Below, one piece after another: positions 1 to 7,130 of a stretch of 18,582 bases of DNA. The notes below the pieces were generated by a model. It had not been told where the DNA came from, made no database searches, and saw nothing but the letters and a program-made list of their open reading frames with translations. Location: contig JAEOTF010000039.1 in the NCBI GenBank assembly GCA_016840025.1, positions 1 to 18,582 of the forward strand, written 5' to 3'. Made by a program: the position numbers and the translations under genes. Origin of the DNA: Candidatus Hodarchaeota archaeon. Lineage in GTDB: Archaea; Asgardarchaeota; Heimdallarchaeia; Hodarchaeales; YT1-039. How positions within the stretch are numbered: position 1 is the first letter of the stretch; every line of letters begins with the position of its first letter.

Positions 1-286
1 TAAGATCAAATGTGTCATAGACCTGACTATCAGCTCCATTAACGCCTTCGATAACAATATCATGGAGCACATCATCCAGATCGACAGCTGTGGAACCAGC
101 ATTATAGATCTCAATGAAACAACCGGTATCGGATCCTTCTGAATCATAAAAGACTTCGCTAATTATTAGGCCGGTATAATCATTTGGTGATCCCTGTACA
201 TTGGATAACTTTAAATCTAACTTTGTTGACGAGATCAAGAGTATTACTAATGTTAGATATACGATAGTATTCAGTTTTCCCTTCAT
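1..286 (-). CDS. Exported lamin-tail-domain (LTD) protein, 5' part only
   Basis: This minus-strand frame runs off the left edge, so only about 95 residues are visible. It opens with a short basic stretch and a hydrophobic segment (NTIVYLTLVILLIS), which reads as a signal peptide or signal anchor. About 40 residues in comes GLIISEVFYDSEGSD, then FIEIYNAGSTAVDLDD. This is the typical opening of a lamin-tail domain, an Ig-like beta-sandwich found in nuclear lamins and in many secreted bacterial and archaeal proteins. An in-frame ATG also lies 12 nt upstream at 298, but GGAG at 299-302 directly abuts it and is 12 nt from the ATG at 286, so 286 is preferred. The protein is probably exported and may bind surfaces or nucleic acid. 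The substrate cannot be inferred. Confidence 0.75.
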   Translation of the reverse strand, partial: MKGKLNTIVYLTLVILLISSTKLDLKLSNVQGSPNDYTGLIISEVFYDSEGSDTGCFIEIYNAGSTAVDLDDVLHDIVIEGVNGADSQVYDTFDL

Positions 287-458
287 TTTTGAATTCATCT
301 CCAATAAGACATATTTCTCTGTATTGACGATTTCCCACTTACTCTACTTCAGGAATGACCGAGCTTTACTATGATATTAATAAGGAGTCAGTCAAACTTA
401 AAGTTCACATTATCTAGCTATACCAATAACGTCTATTTCTTTGATAGTGGTGATTAAT

Positions 459-779
459 ATGACCTTTATGAATCTTAAAAATATCACTGAAAGAGAACTT
501 GTGCCTGGTTTTATGGGAAAATTCATCCATTCCGAAAATATGACCTTTGTATATTGGAATATTACAGCAGGGGCATCTTTACCCGACCATGCTCATCAAC
601 ATGAACAAGTAGTAAATATGCTTGAAGGAGAATTTGAATTGACAGTTGATGGAAAAGCACATATCATAGAACCAGGAGAAGTGGTTATTATTCCTTCAAA
701 TGTCAAGCATTCGGGGAAAGCAAGAACCGATTGTCGAATAATAGATGTATTTTATCCAGTAAGGGAAGATTATAAGTGA
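459..779 (+). CDS. Small single-domain cupin protein
   Basis: This 106-residue protein is essentially one cupin barrel. Motif 1 is visible as G38, then H44-A-H46-Q-H48-E49-Q50 and G57. Motif 2 is P72-G73 followed by P79 and H84. The histidines and E49/Q50 are the usual metal-binding positions, so a divalent metal site is likely. Small cupins of this kind include sugar-binding, oxygenase-like and detoxification proteins, and the substrate cannot be read from sequence. The frame is open to a TTG at 441, but ATG 459 has GGTGAT at 449-454 with proper spacing, and the fold begins just after it, so 459 is chosen. It stands alone, followed by a small hairpin. Confidence 0.85.
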   Translation: MTFMNLKNITERELVPGFMGKFIHSENMTFVYWNITAGASLPDHAHQHEQVVNMLEGEFELTVDGKAHIIEPGEVVIIPSNVKHSGKARTDCRIIDVFYPVREDYK

Positions 780-796
780 AATGGAACAATTCCATT
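780..796. terminator. Hairpin directly after the cupin stop codon
   Basis: AATGGAA at 780-786 is followed by a 3-nt loop and TTCCATT at 790-796, a perfect 7-bp stem starting one base after the cupin stop codon. A CCTTTTAT stretch follows at about 814-821. Archaeal termination depends mainly on T-tracts, so a terminator or mRNA-stabilising role is only inferred. Confidence 0.25.
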
Positions 797-888
797 AAAT
801 AGAAGTTCGACGAACCTTTTATATGAAAAGTAACCCAAATTTAAACAGAGTATAAACAACAGGAAGATAATGTCAGAGGGTCTGAAAG

Positions 889-1473
889 ATGGTTCACTGC
901 TCAAAATGTGGAGAATTATTGGTAGATGGCGCCAAATTCTGTGATAATTGTGGCAGCCCTATTAAAGTACGGGGTACTCATTCTTCTTATCCTACAAAAG
1001 TTGATTCTCAACCTACTAAAGAAATTCATGATGGAAAGAAAATTAAAGGACGCTACCTGCTATTTTTAGGAGGAGGATTATATTTTTTCATAGTTCTGAT
1101 TTTAATAAACGAGGGGATCCTTTATGATTTTAGATATGAGTTATTTTTAATACCAATGGTTTTTATAATGCTACTTGGTTTTGTTTGGTGGTTTATACCA
1201 CGTGAGTCGAGAGGTGAGCTTAGTAATAATCTCAACATAATACAAATTTTAGTATTCATCCTGTATCTTATAGGAGTATGGTCATTGATTCATGTTTTGG
1301 GATCGTTGGCCTATAATAATTATAGTGATTATATGCTTCCATTATTTTTAATATCAATAGGTTTTATAGCGATAGGTGTTCTTACCTTTGGATGGAAGGG
1401 AGCACTACTATTGCCAGTATATATTATTATCTATCTTTTTGCGAGCTCACAAGAACGAAGGGGTCAACGATAA
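889..1473 (+). CDS. Zinc-ribbon multi-pass membrane protein
   Basis: The 194-residue protein starts with a compact zinc ribbon: C4-x2-C7, ten residues, C18-x2-C21. A polar linker (about residues 25-55) follows, then about five hydrophobic membrane segments near residues 56-75, 85-104, 117-139, 149-168 and 171-185. Proteins with an N-terminal zinc-ribbon tag on a small membrane domain are common in archaea and bacteria and mostly lack assigned functions. The ribbon probably sits in the cytoplasm as an interaction or sensing element. The start has AGAGGG at 875-880, 8 nt upstream, and a TATA-like AATTTAAAC lies at about 838-847, consistent with a short leader. Neighbours do not suggest an operon partner. 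The domain architecture is clear; the role is unknown. Confidence 0.75.
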   Translation: MVHCSKCGELLVDGAKFCDNCGSPIKVRGTHSSYPTKVDSQPTKEIHDGKKIKGRYLLFLGGGLYFFIVLILINEGILYDFRYELFLIPMVFIMLLGFVWWFIPRESRGELSNNLNIIQILVFILYLIGVWSLIHVLGSLAYNNYSDYMLPLFLISIGFIAIGVLTFGWKGALLLPVYIIIYLFASSQERRGQR

Positions 1474-1595
1474 CTCTGGGATCAAAAGAGAAGAAGCAAT
1501 AATTCAGAAAAAAGTCAAAAAGGGCGAATATTTTGGACGAAAATTAAGTATAAAGCCAATTTAAATCATTAGAGAAGAAATTACTTCAGCTATAG

Positions 1596-2255
1596 TTACT
1601 TCTGTGCTAAGCAATTCCAAACGCATTTTGTTCCTTTTTTAGAGGTAATTTTGAAATGTTTCAAAGTAATTATTCGCCATTTTCTTAATAAACTCTTAAT
1701 ATATCTTTTCGTGAAAAAATGCATCGGCTGTCCATGTTCTTCCAAGAAAAAAAATGGCTCTAATTTTTTGATTCTCTTGTACGGGCGATAACGTATGTCC
1801 ATGAAGGAGTTTACTTCAAAAACTAAAAATCCCTCGGGTTTGAGCAAGTGCCAGATTCTATCAAAAACTTCTCGAGTTATAATATTTGAAAAACCATGAA
1901 GCGCTAAATGGCTTATAACTGCGTCAAAGCTTCCATTATCAAAGGGAAGATCCTTAGTAATATCTATTTTCTCAAAAAGTACATGAACATTGTGTTGTGC
2001 AGCTTTTTCTCGTGCCCACTTAAGACCCACCTCGGAAACATCAATACCTACAATCTCGAACCCCAGTTTGGTTAAACGAATGCAATCAGAACCCGTACCA
2101 CAACCAATTTCTAATATCTTTTTGACTTGATTATCCCTGAGAAAAGCGATATGTGGTCGCAACCATGAAAAACCCCATTCTAAATCCTGGTTTCTATCTT
2201 TCCTTTTCAGAAAGTAATTGTCCCAAAATTCTGAAGGATTCTGCCTATCATTCAT
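1596..2255 (-). CDS. Class I SAM-dependent methyltransferase
   Basis: This 219-residue protein has a Rossmann-type methyltransferase core. Motif I is LEIGCGTGS at residues 48-56, the acidic residue after strand 2 is D72 in VGIDVS, a third acidic position is D98, and FDAVISHLALHGF (about 110-122) matches the strand-4 region. The N-terminal EFWDNYF and the overall layout resemble Methyltransf_11/25 and TehB-like small-molecule methyltransferases. The C-terminal 50 residues are basic and may form the substrate lid. The start has GAGGAAG just upstream on the minus strand. It is divergent from msrB across 96 bp, so the two promoters are close and could be co-regulated. The substrate is not identifiable. 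Confidence 0.85.
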   Translation of the reverse strand: MNDRQNPSEFWDNYFLKRKDRNQDLEWGFSWLRPHIAFLRDNQVKKILEIGCGTGSDCIRLTKLGFEIVGIDVSEVGLKWAREKAAQHNVHVLFEKIDITKDLPFDNGSFDAVISHLALHGFSNIITREVFDRIWHLLKPEGFLVFEVNSFMDIRYRPYKRIKKLEPFFFLEEHGQPMHFFTKRYIKSLLRKWRIITLKHFKITSKKGTKCVWNCLAQK

Positions 2256-2318
2256 TCTTCTTCCTCAGGTAATCAGAGGTTAATTTATAATAATCATTAG
2301 GTATGATTTAATAGATTT

Positions 2319-2332
2319 ATTTAAGTTATAAA
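2319..2332 (+). promoter_or_regulatory. TATA-like box for msrB, apparently a near-leaderless transcript
   Basis: TTTAAGTTATAAAG lies about 26 nt upstream of the msrB ATG at 2352, and no SD is present between them. This spacing is what archaeal leaderless mRNAs show, so transcription probably starts within a few bases of the start codon. Confidence 0.4.
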
Positions 2333-2351
2333 GCTGTAGAAATTATTTATA

Positions 2352-2744
2352 ATGACATCAAAACAGAAAAGAACCGACGATGAATGGAAAAAGATTTTAT
2401 CGAAGGAACAATATTATATTCTACGACAAAGAGGTACAGAAAAGGCTTTTACAGGGAAATATTGGGATCATTTCAAGACTGGAACCTATAAGTGTGCAGG
2501 ATGTGGAACTCCATTGTTTGAGTCAGACACAAAGTTCGATGCAGAATGCGGATGGCCCAGTTTCTTTCAACCAGTCAAAGAAGAGATTATAGAAGAGAAA
2601 ACTGATGTATCTCATGGAATGGTTCGTACCGAAGTTCTGTGCAAGAATTGTGGAGGACATTTAGGGCATGTTTTTAATGATGGTCCTCAACCAACGGGAT
2701 TACGCTATTGTATTAACTCAATTTCCTTAGAATTTAATGACTGA
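2352..2744 (+). CDS. msrB: Peptide-methionine (R)-S-oxide reductase MsrB
   Basis: This 130-residue protein is a full-length MsrB, which reduces methionine-R-sulfoxide in oxidised proteins in the cytoplasm using thioredoxin-type reductants. The sequence shows the structural zinc site as two CxxC pairs (C48/C51 and C97/C100), the CGWPSF motif (C66, a possible resolving cysteine), the GGHLGHVF motif (101-108) with the active-site histidines, and the catalytic C120 in RYCINS. Length and motif order match single-domain MsrB, with no fused MsrA. The gene seems to be read from a near-leaderless transcript and is divergent from the methyltransferase gene. The presence of MsrB suggests at least occasional exposure to oxidants. 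Confidence 0.97.
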   Translation: MTSKQKRTDDEWKKILSKEQYYILRQRGTEKAFTGKYWDHFKTGTYKCAGCGTPLFESDTKFDAECGWPSFFQPVKEEIIEEKTDVSHGMVRTEVLCKNCGGHLGHVFNDGPQPTGLRYCINSISLEFND

Positions 2745-2794
2745 TGAAAATTAACCCATAAACCTGTGCTACTTGTACCTATAAAATTGTGCTG

Positions 2795-2829
2795 GTTATA
2801 TTAGAATTAAATAAAGAGTTATATTAGAA
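2795..2829. repeat. 12-bp direct repeat GTTATATTAGAA, with an inverted partner downstream
   Basis: GTTATATTAGAA occurs at 2795-2806 and again at 2818-2829. AGAGTTATAT at 2815-2824 is also repeated in inverted form as ATATAACTCT at 2861-2870. All lie in the 212-bp gap between the convergent msrB and antitoxin genes. The sequence is very AT-rich, so chance is possible; a duplication scar or protein-binding cluster is the alternative. Confidence 0.4.
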
Positions 2830-2885
2830 ATTTATTCAAATCTCTACAATCTGACCCATTATATAACTCTATTGAAATAAAATTT

Positions 2886-2912
2886 ATTTTTATCGCTATT
2901 AATGATAAAAAT
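2886..2912. terminator. Symmetrical T-rich hairpin between convergent genes
   Basis: ATTTTTATC at 2886-2894 and GATAAAAAT at 2904-2912 form a perfect 9-bp stem with a 9-nt loop. It presents a TTTTT run on both strands and lies between the 3' ends of msrB (+) and the antitoxin gene (-), so a bidirectional terminator is a reasonable inference. Confidence 0.4.
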
Positions 2913-2956
2913 TATAATTAATTCCCAGTCCTTCCTACATAAATCCTTAAGTTTAA

Positions 2957-3319
2957 CTATTTCACTTCAGAGCTTTCACGTTTAGGCACTGATTTTTCCT
3001 TAAATAATTCTTTAGGCTTTATCTGTTCACTTACTTTATTCATATAATCATCCATTAATTCAGAAATTGGTGGATCTATTGCATTTTTTTCCAATATTAG
3101 CGATCCCTCTTGAAAAGTAATGTTACCTAAATTACATAATTGCTTGAATCCTATGGCTCCTTTCCTATATTCGTCAAGCAAAACAGATAATTTCCACTCT
3201 TGAAAAGGGTTTAAGGTTGCATTTCGATAAATACTACTGATAGGTTGAGCTGTTTTTGAAGAAAACCATTTAAGAAATTTCATTTCGTTTTCAGGTATTT
3301 TAAAGCTAATTTGTGCCAT
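2957..3319 (-). CDS. Probable antitoxin (VapB/UPF0175-like) of a divergent TA pair
   Basis: The 120-residue protein has an N-terminal segment ISFKIPENEMKFLKWFS that looks like a short DNA-binding strand-helix unit. It is followed by WKLSVLLDEYRKGAIGFKQL and NITFQEGSLILEK, which resembles the helix-turn-helix-like core of UPF0175/VapB-type archaeal antitoxins (pattern: LELYxxGxxSxxxAAxxxGxSxxEF). The charged C-terminal tail (about 85-120) would be the toxin-binding part. It lies divergent to, and 52 bp from, the PIN-domain gene that starts at 3372, which supports the antitoxin reading. There is no SD; the start sits about 27 nt from the centre of a TATA-like TTTAAA, so the mRNA is probably leaderless. 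Family assignment is by pattern only. Confidence 0.6.
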   Translation of the reverse strand: MAQISFKIPENEMKFLKWFSSKTAQPISSIYRNATLNPFQEWKLSVLLDEYRKGAIGFKQLCNLGNITFQEGSLILEKNAIDPPISELMDDYMNKVSEQIKPKELFKEKSVPKRESSEVK

Positions 3320-3330
3320 GATAATTAATC

Positions 3331-3360
3331 ATAACATAAGATATTTAAAGTTAATGTTAT
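3331..3360. promoter_or_regulatory. Shared bidirectional promoter and candidate operator of the TA pair
   Basis: ATAACAT at 3331-3337 and ATGTTAT at 3354-3360 are perfect inverted arms, centred at 3345.5. Almost exactly between them is a self-complementary TTTAAA at 3344-3349. That box is about 27 nt from the antitoxin ATG (3319) and about 25 nt from the preferred toxin ATG (3372), the archaeal TATA-to-start distance for leaderless genes in both directions. The arms would let a dimeric antitoxin cover the box and repress both genes. Geometry is seen; regulation is inferred. Confidence 0.55.
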
Positions 3361-3371
3361 GTTTCCTAACC

Positions 3372-3857
3372 ATGATAGGTATCGATACTTTCAGCTGGTA
3401 TAAATTAATTTACCTATATAATAACGATTGGAAGAATTTAATAGAAGAATTATTAAAAAAGGGTGATTTTTTTATAACTCATGAAGTAAAAAAGGAATTA
3501 GAGTATAGGTTTCCAAATTATAATTTTCTTCTCGAATACATTACAATTTTACCAAAGTTAAAGGGACCTTTTTTGAAATATCTAGAAAGAGGATTTGATG
3601 AAGCTGATTCTTCTCTATTAGCTTATGCTGAAGAAAAAAAATCTGCAATTATAACAGAAGATCATCCAATGATTGCAGAAGGGATAACTGAAAAACAGAA
3701 CATCTTTCAATTAGCCCATTATTTTGGAATATTAATGAAAGTGGGGTTTATAACACCGAATGAATTTTATAAACTCATGAAATTACTAAGAAAAATGAGA
3801 AATATAAGCAAAAAGAAAGGAAAGGAATTAGACAAATTAAGGATTAGAGAGAGTTAA
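3372..3857 (+). CDS. PIN-domain ribonuclease, probable VapC-like toxin
   Basis: Starting at ATG 3372, the product has 161 residues and begins MIGIDTFSW, the usual first strand of PIN domains with catalytic D5. Further acidic positions fit the PIN active site: E42 in VKKEL, D76 and D79 in FDEADSSLLAYAEE, and D97 in IITEDHPM. These carboxylates bind Mg/Mn for RNA cleavage in VapC-type toxins. The frame is open upstream to 3318 (ATG) and has another ATG at 3354, but those lie in or before the promoter element and would add residues not part of the fold. No SD is present, in line with a leaderless mRNA. The C-terminal 40 residues are strongly basic. It is divergent from its likely antitoxin instead of forming the usual operon. 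Confidence 0.75.
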   Translation: MIGIDTFSWYKLIYLYNNDWKNLIEELLKKGDFFITHEVKKELEYRFPNYNFLLEYITILPKLKGPFLKYLERGFDEADSSLLAYAEEKKSAIITEDHPMIAEGITEKQNIFQLAHYFGILMKVGFITPNEFYKLMKLLRKMRNISKKKGKELDKLRIRES

Positions 3858-3966
3858 TTAGTTTAATTTCAATCAAAGTTCCATAAGGCTACTCAATTAT
3901 TTAGTAAGGTGAATGGAATAATGCTTTCTAATCATCTAATTCTACTTAGAAACGGGGAATAAGGAC

Positions 3967-4119
3967 ATGGTAAGACATTACAAAATTGCATTAGAACATC
4001 ATAAAACTACATTTTACACGAGAAGGTCAGCAAACCAAATGGAATATTTTATAGAATTTGATGAATTAGTCCAATTAAATAATTACAGACAGGATCTAGT
4101 TTTCAAAAAGTTCCCTTAA
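3967..4119 (+). CDS. Doubtful 50-codon ORF overlapping the next gene's 3' end
   Basis: ATG at 3967 with AAGG immediately upstream (3962-3965 region) opens a 50-residue frame ending FKKFP. It overlaps the convergent gene on the other strand by 24 bp. The composition (many aromatic, basic and Gln/Asn residues) is not absurd for a protein, but I recognise no family and the SD spacing is too short. It could be a remnant. The rest of the 3858-4095 gap shows no gene. Confidence 0.2.
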   Translation: MVRHYKIALEHHKTTFYTRRSANQMEYFIEFDELVQLNNYRQDLVFKKFP

Positions 4120-5382
4120 TCGGTCAAGTTCAGCAAGCATTCGTAGTCTTAGGTCGGGTATTGCTATCCTTTCTGGTGGAGGAGGTATCGTTATTTGAGT
4201 TGATGGGGTTATATCTTCGATTTCATCTGGAGTCTCATCAACACCGTCGTCGTAATAATGTATTGAGTCGAATCTTGGTCCCTCATGGTAGTACTCATAG
4301 TACTTTTGCCTAAACTCTTCTTCAAAATTTCCCTTGAAATCTTCAAGAGGAGGTATCTCTAATTCAGGAGCAATCCTGGGTTGTAGTGTCGTTTCCGATT
4401 CCCTTCGGTCTTGAACTAATTCATGTTCGTCAAGAACCTCTTCAAAAAACACATTTGCTCGGATTCGTTGAAAAGCTACGCGGAGTTCATCTCGAAGTTG
4501 GTTATGGAGTGTTAAAGGTCTCCCTCTTTCAGGGGGTGGTCTAAACGTAATCGTTTGATCAAATTCTTGTTCAATATCATCGGTCTCTTCTTCAGTTAGT
4601 GAAGTATAAGCCGAACCGCTGGGATGTGCAATAGCAAAAACATTTGTACCACTGGCTCCAGTAGCGAGAAATCGATCAAGTTGCTGTGGAATGGTACTGG
4701 GTAACTGATCTAAAAGGAGAGCCATTAACTTAGCAATAATAAGCAAATCATAGTCGGAATAGCCTTCATTGCTCCAACCATAAAACTTTTGGGCAGGTAA
4801 CTGGAGACAGATATTTGCCTCACATTCGTAGTCAAAGGAATAGACCTTAACATAAGCACTATCCAAATAGACTACATAAAAACGGTCTTCTTTTCTGATA
4901 ACAGCGCGATTGTTATCCCAAGGAAATAATGCACCAAGTTTTTCAGCCATCGCCATTACTTTCTCATGATGGAGCACTGTAGAGCTTGGATAATAAAAAC
5001 CTACTGGAGGAGGGGTGGGATCAGCATAACTAACTTCAGTAGAGCCCCTATAATTTTCCAATGCTTCCATGATATCAACTAAGAGAGTCATATCCCCTGG
5101 GTTGAGGATCTCCTCTCGTTCTTCTTCAGGGAGAACTAGAGCAATGTGATATCGGATTCGCTCTCTCAATTGTTCACGAAGAGAGGAAACCATTTCCTCA
5201 GAAATATCTGTTTTTTCAAATCCTTTCTTTATCTTTGGTTTTGATATGCCTAAACGACCATGAACTTCATCCATAAATTCGGAATGAGTAGGTCTTAGAT
5301 TTTCCGCTCTATAGAGACGTTTTTTCTGCTTTGCTTCAAAATAGCATTGCCAACCATGTATGGAGCGCATACCAAATGCCAT
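4096..5382 (-). CDS. Hypothetical acidic 428-residue cytosolic protein
   Basis: I do not recognise this protein. It has no signal peptide or membrane segment. Residues 1-60 are basic, and 60-112 are charged and helical. A Pro-rich hinge (121-128, DPTPPPVG) leads to a folded-looking alpha/beta block at about 134-256 that contains RFYVVYLDSAYVKVYSFDYE and a hydrophobic helix LLIIAKLMALLLDQL. The remainder is acidic and proline-rich with a final coiled-coil-like helix (about 410-428). ATG 5382 or the in-frame ATG at 5370 could be the start; a TATA-like GGTTTAAAAG on the minus strand at 5426-5435 would give a leader of about 22 nt before 5382. The architecture suggests a scaffold or binding protein. 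It may be lineage-specific. Confidence 0.8.
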   Translation of the reverse strand: MAFGMRSIHGWQCYFEAKQKKRLYRAENLRPTHSEFMDEVHGRLGISKPKIKKGFEKTDISEEMVSSLREQLRERIRYHIALVLPEEEREEILNPGDMTLLVDIMEALENYRGSTEVSYADPTPPPVGFYYPSSTVLHHEKVMAMAEKLGALFPWDNNRAVIRKEDRFYVVYLDSAYVKVYSFDYECEANICLQLPAQKFYGWSNEGYSDYDLLIIAKLMALLLDQLPSTIPQQLDRFLATGASGTNVFAIAHPSGSAYTSLTEEETDDIEQEFDQTITFRPPPERGRPLTLHNQLRDELRVAFQRIRANVFFEEVLDEHELVQDRRESETTLQPRIAPELEIPPLEDFKGNFEEEFRQKYYEYYHEGPRFDSIHYYDDGVDETPDEIEDITPSTQITIPPPPERIAIPDLRLRMLAELDRLRELFEN

Positions 5383-5425
5383 CTTATATAATGTTAACAG
5401 TTGGGCTGAATATTATGCAACCTTA

Positions 5426-5435
5426 CTTTTAAACC
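5426..5435 (-). promoter_or_regulatory. TATA-like box for the 428-residue protein gene
   Basis: On the minus strand GGTTTAAAAG is centred near 5430, which places a start of transcription near 5404 and a leader of roughly 22 nt before ATG 5382. A second AT-rich box (5383-5393) is too close to either start codon to serve them. Confidence 0.3.
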
Positions 5436-5529
5436 ACTCTTTTCTATTGGGTTGAGGGAGTTGATGAAATAGAAAAAACAACTATAACTCAATTTTATAC
5501 TTCTTAACATGGTTTTCGGTGCACTAATT

Positions 5530-5539
5530 GGAGGTGAGG
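5530..5539 (+). promoter_or_regulatory. Near-perfect Shine-Dalgarno site before a 16-codon ORF
   Basis: GGAGGTGAGG contains GGAGGTGA, the full complement of the conserved 3' end of archaeal 16S rRNA, 4 nt before ATG 5544. It is the strongest SD in the window. A TATA-like TTTTATA at 5493-5499 would start transcription near 5522, just ahead of it. Confidence 0.5.
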
Positions 5540-5543
5540 TATA

Positions 5544-5594
5544 ATGTCACTTGTGAAGGGAATATATAAGAAAAAAAAAGAAGAAAAGAAATAA
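5544..5594 (+). CDS. Possible 16-residue basic micropeptide or gene remnant
   Basis: The frame encodes MSLVKGIYKKKKEEKK. It is preceded by a very strong SD and a plausible TATA box, which is more expression signal than several long genes here have. An 11-codon frame (5509-5544, MVFGALIGGEV) ends in the overlapping TAATG, so the two could be translationally coupled. An alternative is that GALIGG...LVKGIYKKKKEEKK is the decayed C-terminus of a membrane protein (last helix plus Lys-rich tail). The rest of the 302-bp gap 5383-5684 shows no other gene. Confidence 0.3.
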   Translation: MSLVKGIYKKKKEEKK

Positions 5595-5684
5595 ATTATA
5601 AAATTAGAAGTTATTGTAAATATTCATAAATGAAATAAACCCATCTAGATTATCACCCTGTAAGAATAGCGGATAAGGGAAATA

Positions 5685-7130
5685 ATGGTAAATCAAAAAT
5701 CAAAGAAAGACGTTATTTCAATACTAAGTCTTGCTTTGTTAATATTTCTTCTAGTTAGCAATATTAAATTAAAACAGCAAAATTCACTGAGTAATCCAAT
5801 AACCTATGATAAAACATGTCCATTAAATACAATAAAAACCTTATACTATTCACAACACGACCCTATTAATATTACAACCGATAATGAATTAGCAAGTGAT
5901 GCAGTTAGCGGTAATGGAACGTCTAACAATCCCTATATTTTAGAGGGGTGGAAAATAATATCAGAAAACACACATTCTATTTCTATTTCTGGAACTACAA
6001 AACATTTTATTATCAGAAACTGTTGGCTTGAAGCTCATACGACTTCTGACGACTCATATGGAATTTTTCTCTTAAATGTCTTTTTAGGATCCCCAATGAT
6101 CGCTAATAATACCTGCAAGCAATCAGGTATTGGAATTTATGTAGAAAACTCAATTTCAGTAACTATAACAAATAATACTTGTTATAATAATAATGATGAG
6201 AATATCTACCTCTATAATAGCCCGAAAGCGAAAATCATGAATAATATTTGTAACAATTCTGAGGATGGGATCTGTGTAGAAGGTTCCAGTGACGTGGAGA
6301 TACATAACAACTATTGTAGTGAGAACTCATTAAATGGGATCTATGTCAGTATCAGCCCTTCTTCTTCAATAATCAACAATACTACATATAAGGATGGACT
6401 AGTAATTCAAGATCTTACTCTTGATAATTATTTGTCATACATCGTTGAAAATAACCAAGTAAATAATAGACCAATAGGGTATTTTACAAATCTTAGAGGA
6501 GAAACAATTCGGGAAATGTATGGACAATTAATTCTAATTAATTGTACAGAGATTTCTATAATAGACCAAGACTGTTCAAGAACCAATAGGGGCTTAAGTC
6601 TCTATTATAGTTCAAAGTGTCAAGTATTTAATAATAGTTTCAATTACAACCTTTTTTACGGAATCTTACTCTCAAAATCAAATAATAACACAATAACTTG
6701 GAATTTATTCGGTAATAATGCATATTATGCTATTTTATTGTCTGTTTCGAGTAATAATAACAGTTTTCATCATAATACCTTTATCGACAATGGATATGCC
6801 TCTCAAGCAGCAGATTATGGGAGAGAAAACCTGTGGTATGATAAAACTAACAATGAAGGTAACTATTGGTCGGATTACGATAGTTCGGGAAATTATAGTA
6901 TTGATGGCACAGGAAATTCAGATGATTTATTTCCATTAGACTATCCACTACATACTTTAATGACAACTTCTTCAACGACTTTAAGCACAGATCAATCAAA
7001 AACAACCTCAATTAGCAAATCAGAAATAACATCAAGTAAGTCTTCTTCTGCTTTTTTATTCATGACGGTTGTTTCTACATTCATAGGTTATGTCATATGG
7101 AAAAAAAACATGGACAGGAAAAATGATTAG
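5685..7130 (+). CDS. Membrane-anchored right-handed beta-helix (NosD/CASH-type) protein
   Basis: The 481-residue protein has an N-terminal signal anchor (about 10-29), an export domain, a Ser/Thr-rich linker (about 426-450) and a C-terminal membrane helix with a basic tail (about 452-481). The export domain is a right-handed parallel beta-helix, with rungs of about 22-23 residues marked by NNTC (141-144), NNTC (163-166), NNIC (186-189) and NNYC (208-211), giving stacked Asn and Cys ladders. It ends with GNYWSDYDSSG and DLFPLDYPL, a signature seen at the end of many NosD-like beta-helix proteins in archaea. Such helices commonly bind or cleave polysaccharide, but no lyase active site is evident. 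Several N-glycosylation sequons are present. AAGGG at 5675-5679 supports ATG 5685. Confidence 0.88.
   Translation: MVNQKSKKDVISILSLALLIFLLVSNIKLKQQNSLSNPITYDKTCPLNTIKTLYYSQHDPINITTDNELASDAVSGNGTSNNPYILEGWKIISENTHSISISGTTKHFIIRNCWLEAHTTSDDSYGIFLLNVFLGSPMIANNTCKQSGIGIYVENSISVTITNNTCYNNNDENIYLYNSPKAKIMNNICNNSEDGICVEGSSDVEIHNNYCSENSLNGIYVSISPSSSIINNTTYKDGLVIQDLTLDNYLSYIVENNQVNNRPIGYFTNLRGETIREMYGQLILINCTEISIIDQDCSRTNRGLSLYYSSKCQVFNNSFNYNLFYGILLSKSNNNTITWNLFGNNAYYAILLSVSSNNNSFHHNTFIDNGYASQAADYGRENLWYDKTNNEGNYWSDYDSSGNYSIDGTGNSDDLFPLDYPLHTLMTTSSTTLSTDQSKTTSISKSEITSSKSSSAFLFMTVVSTFIGYVIWKKNMDRKND

Noticed and set aside
803..813. GTTCGACGAAC palindrome, reminiscent of a tRNA T-arm motif
   Set aside because: No acceptor, D or anticodon arms can be built around it, and no tRNA was found elsewhere in the window.
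1376..1564. 62-codon frame overlapping the end of the zinc-ribbon membrane protein gene
   Set aside because: It lies mostly in another frame of a clear membrane-protein gene, has no SD and has no recognisable features.
3953..3962. CGGGGAATAA, also found at 7251-7260
   Set aside because: A 10-bp match without extended similarity or equivalent context is not enough to call a repeat element.
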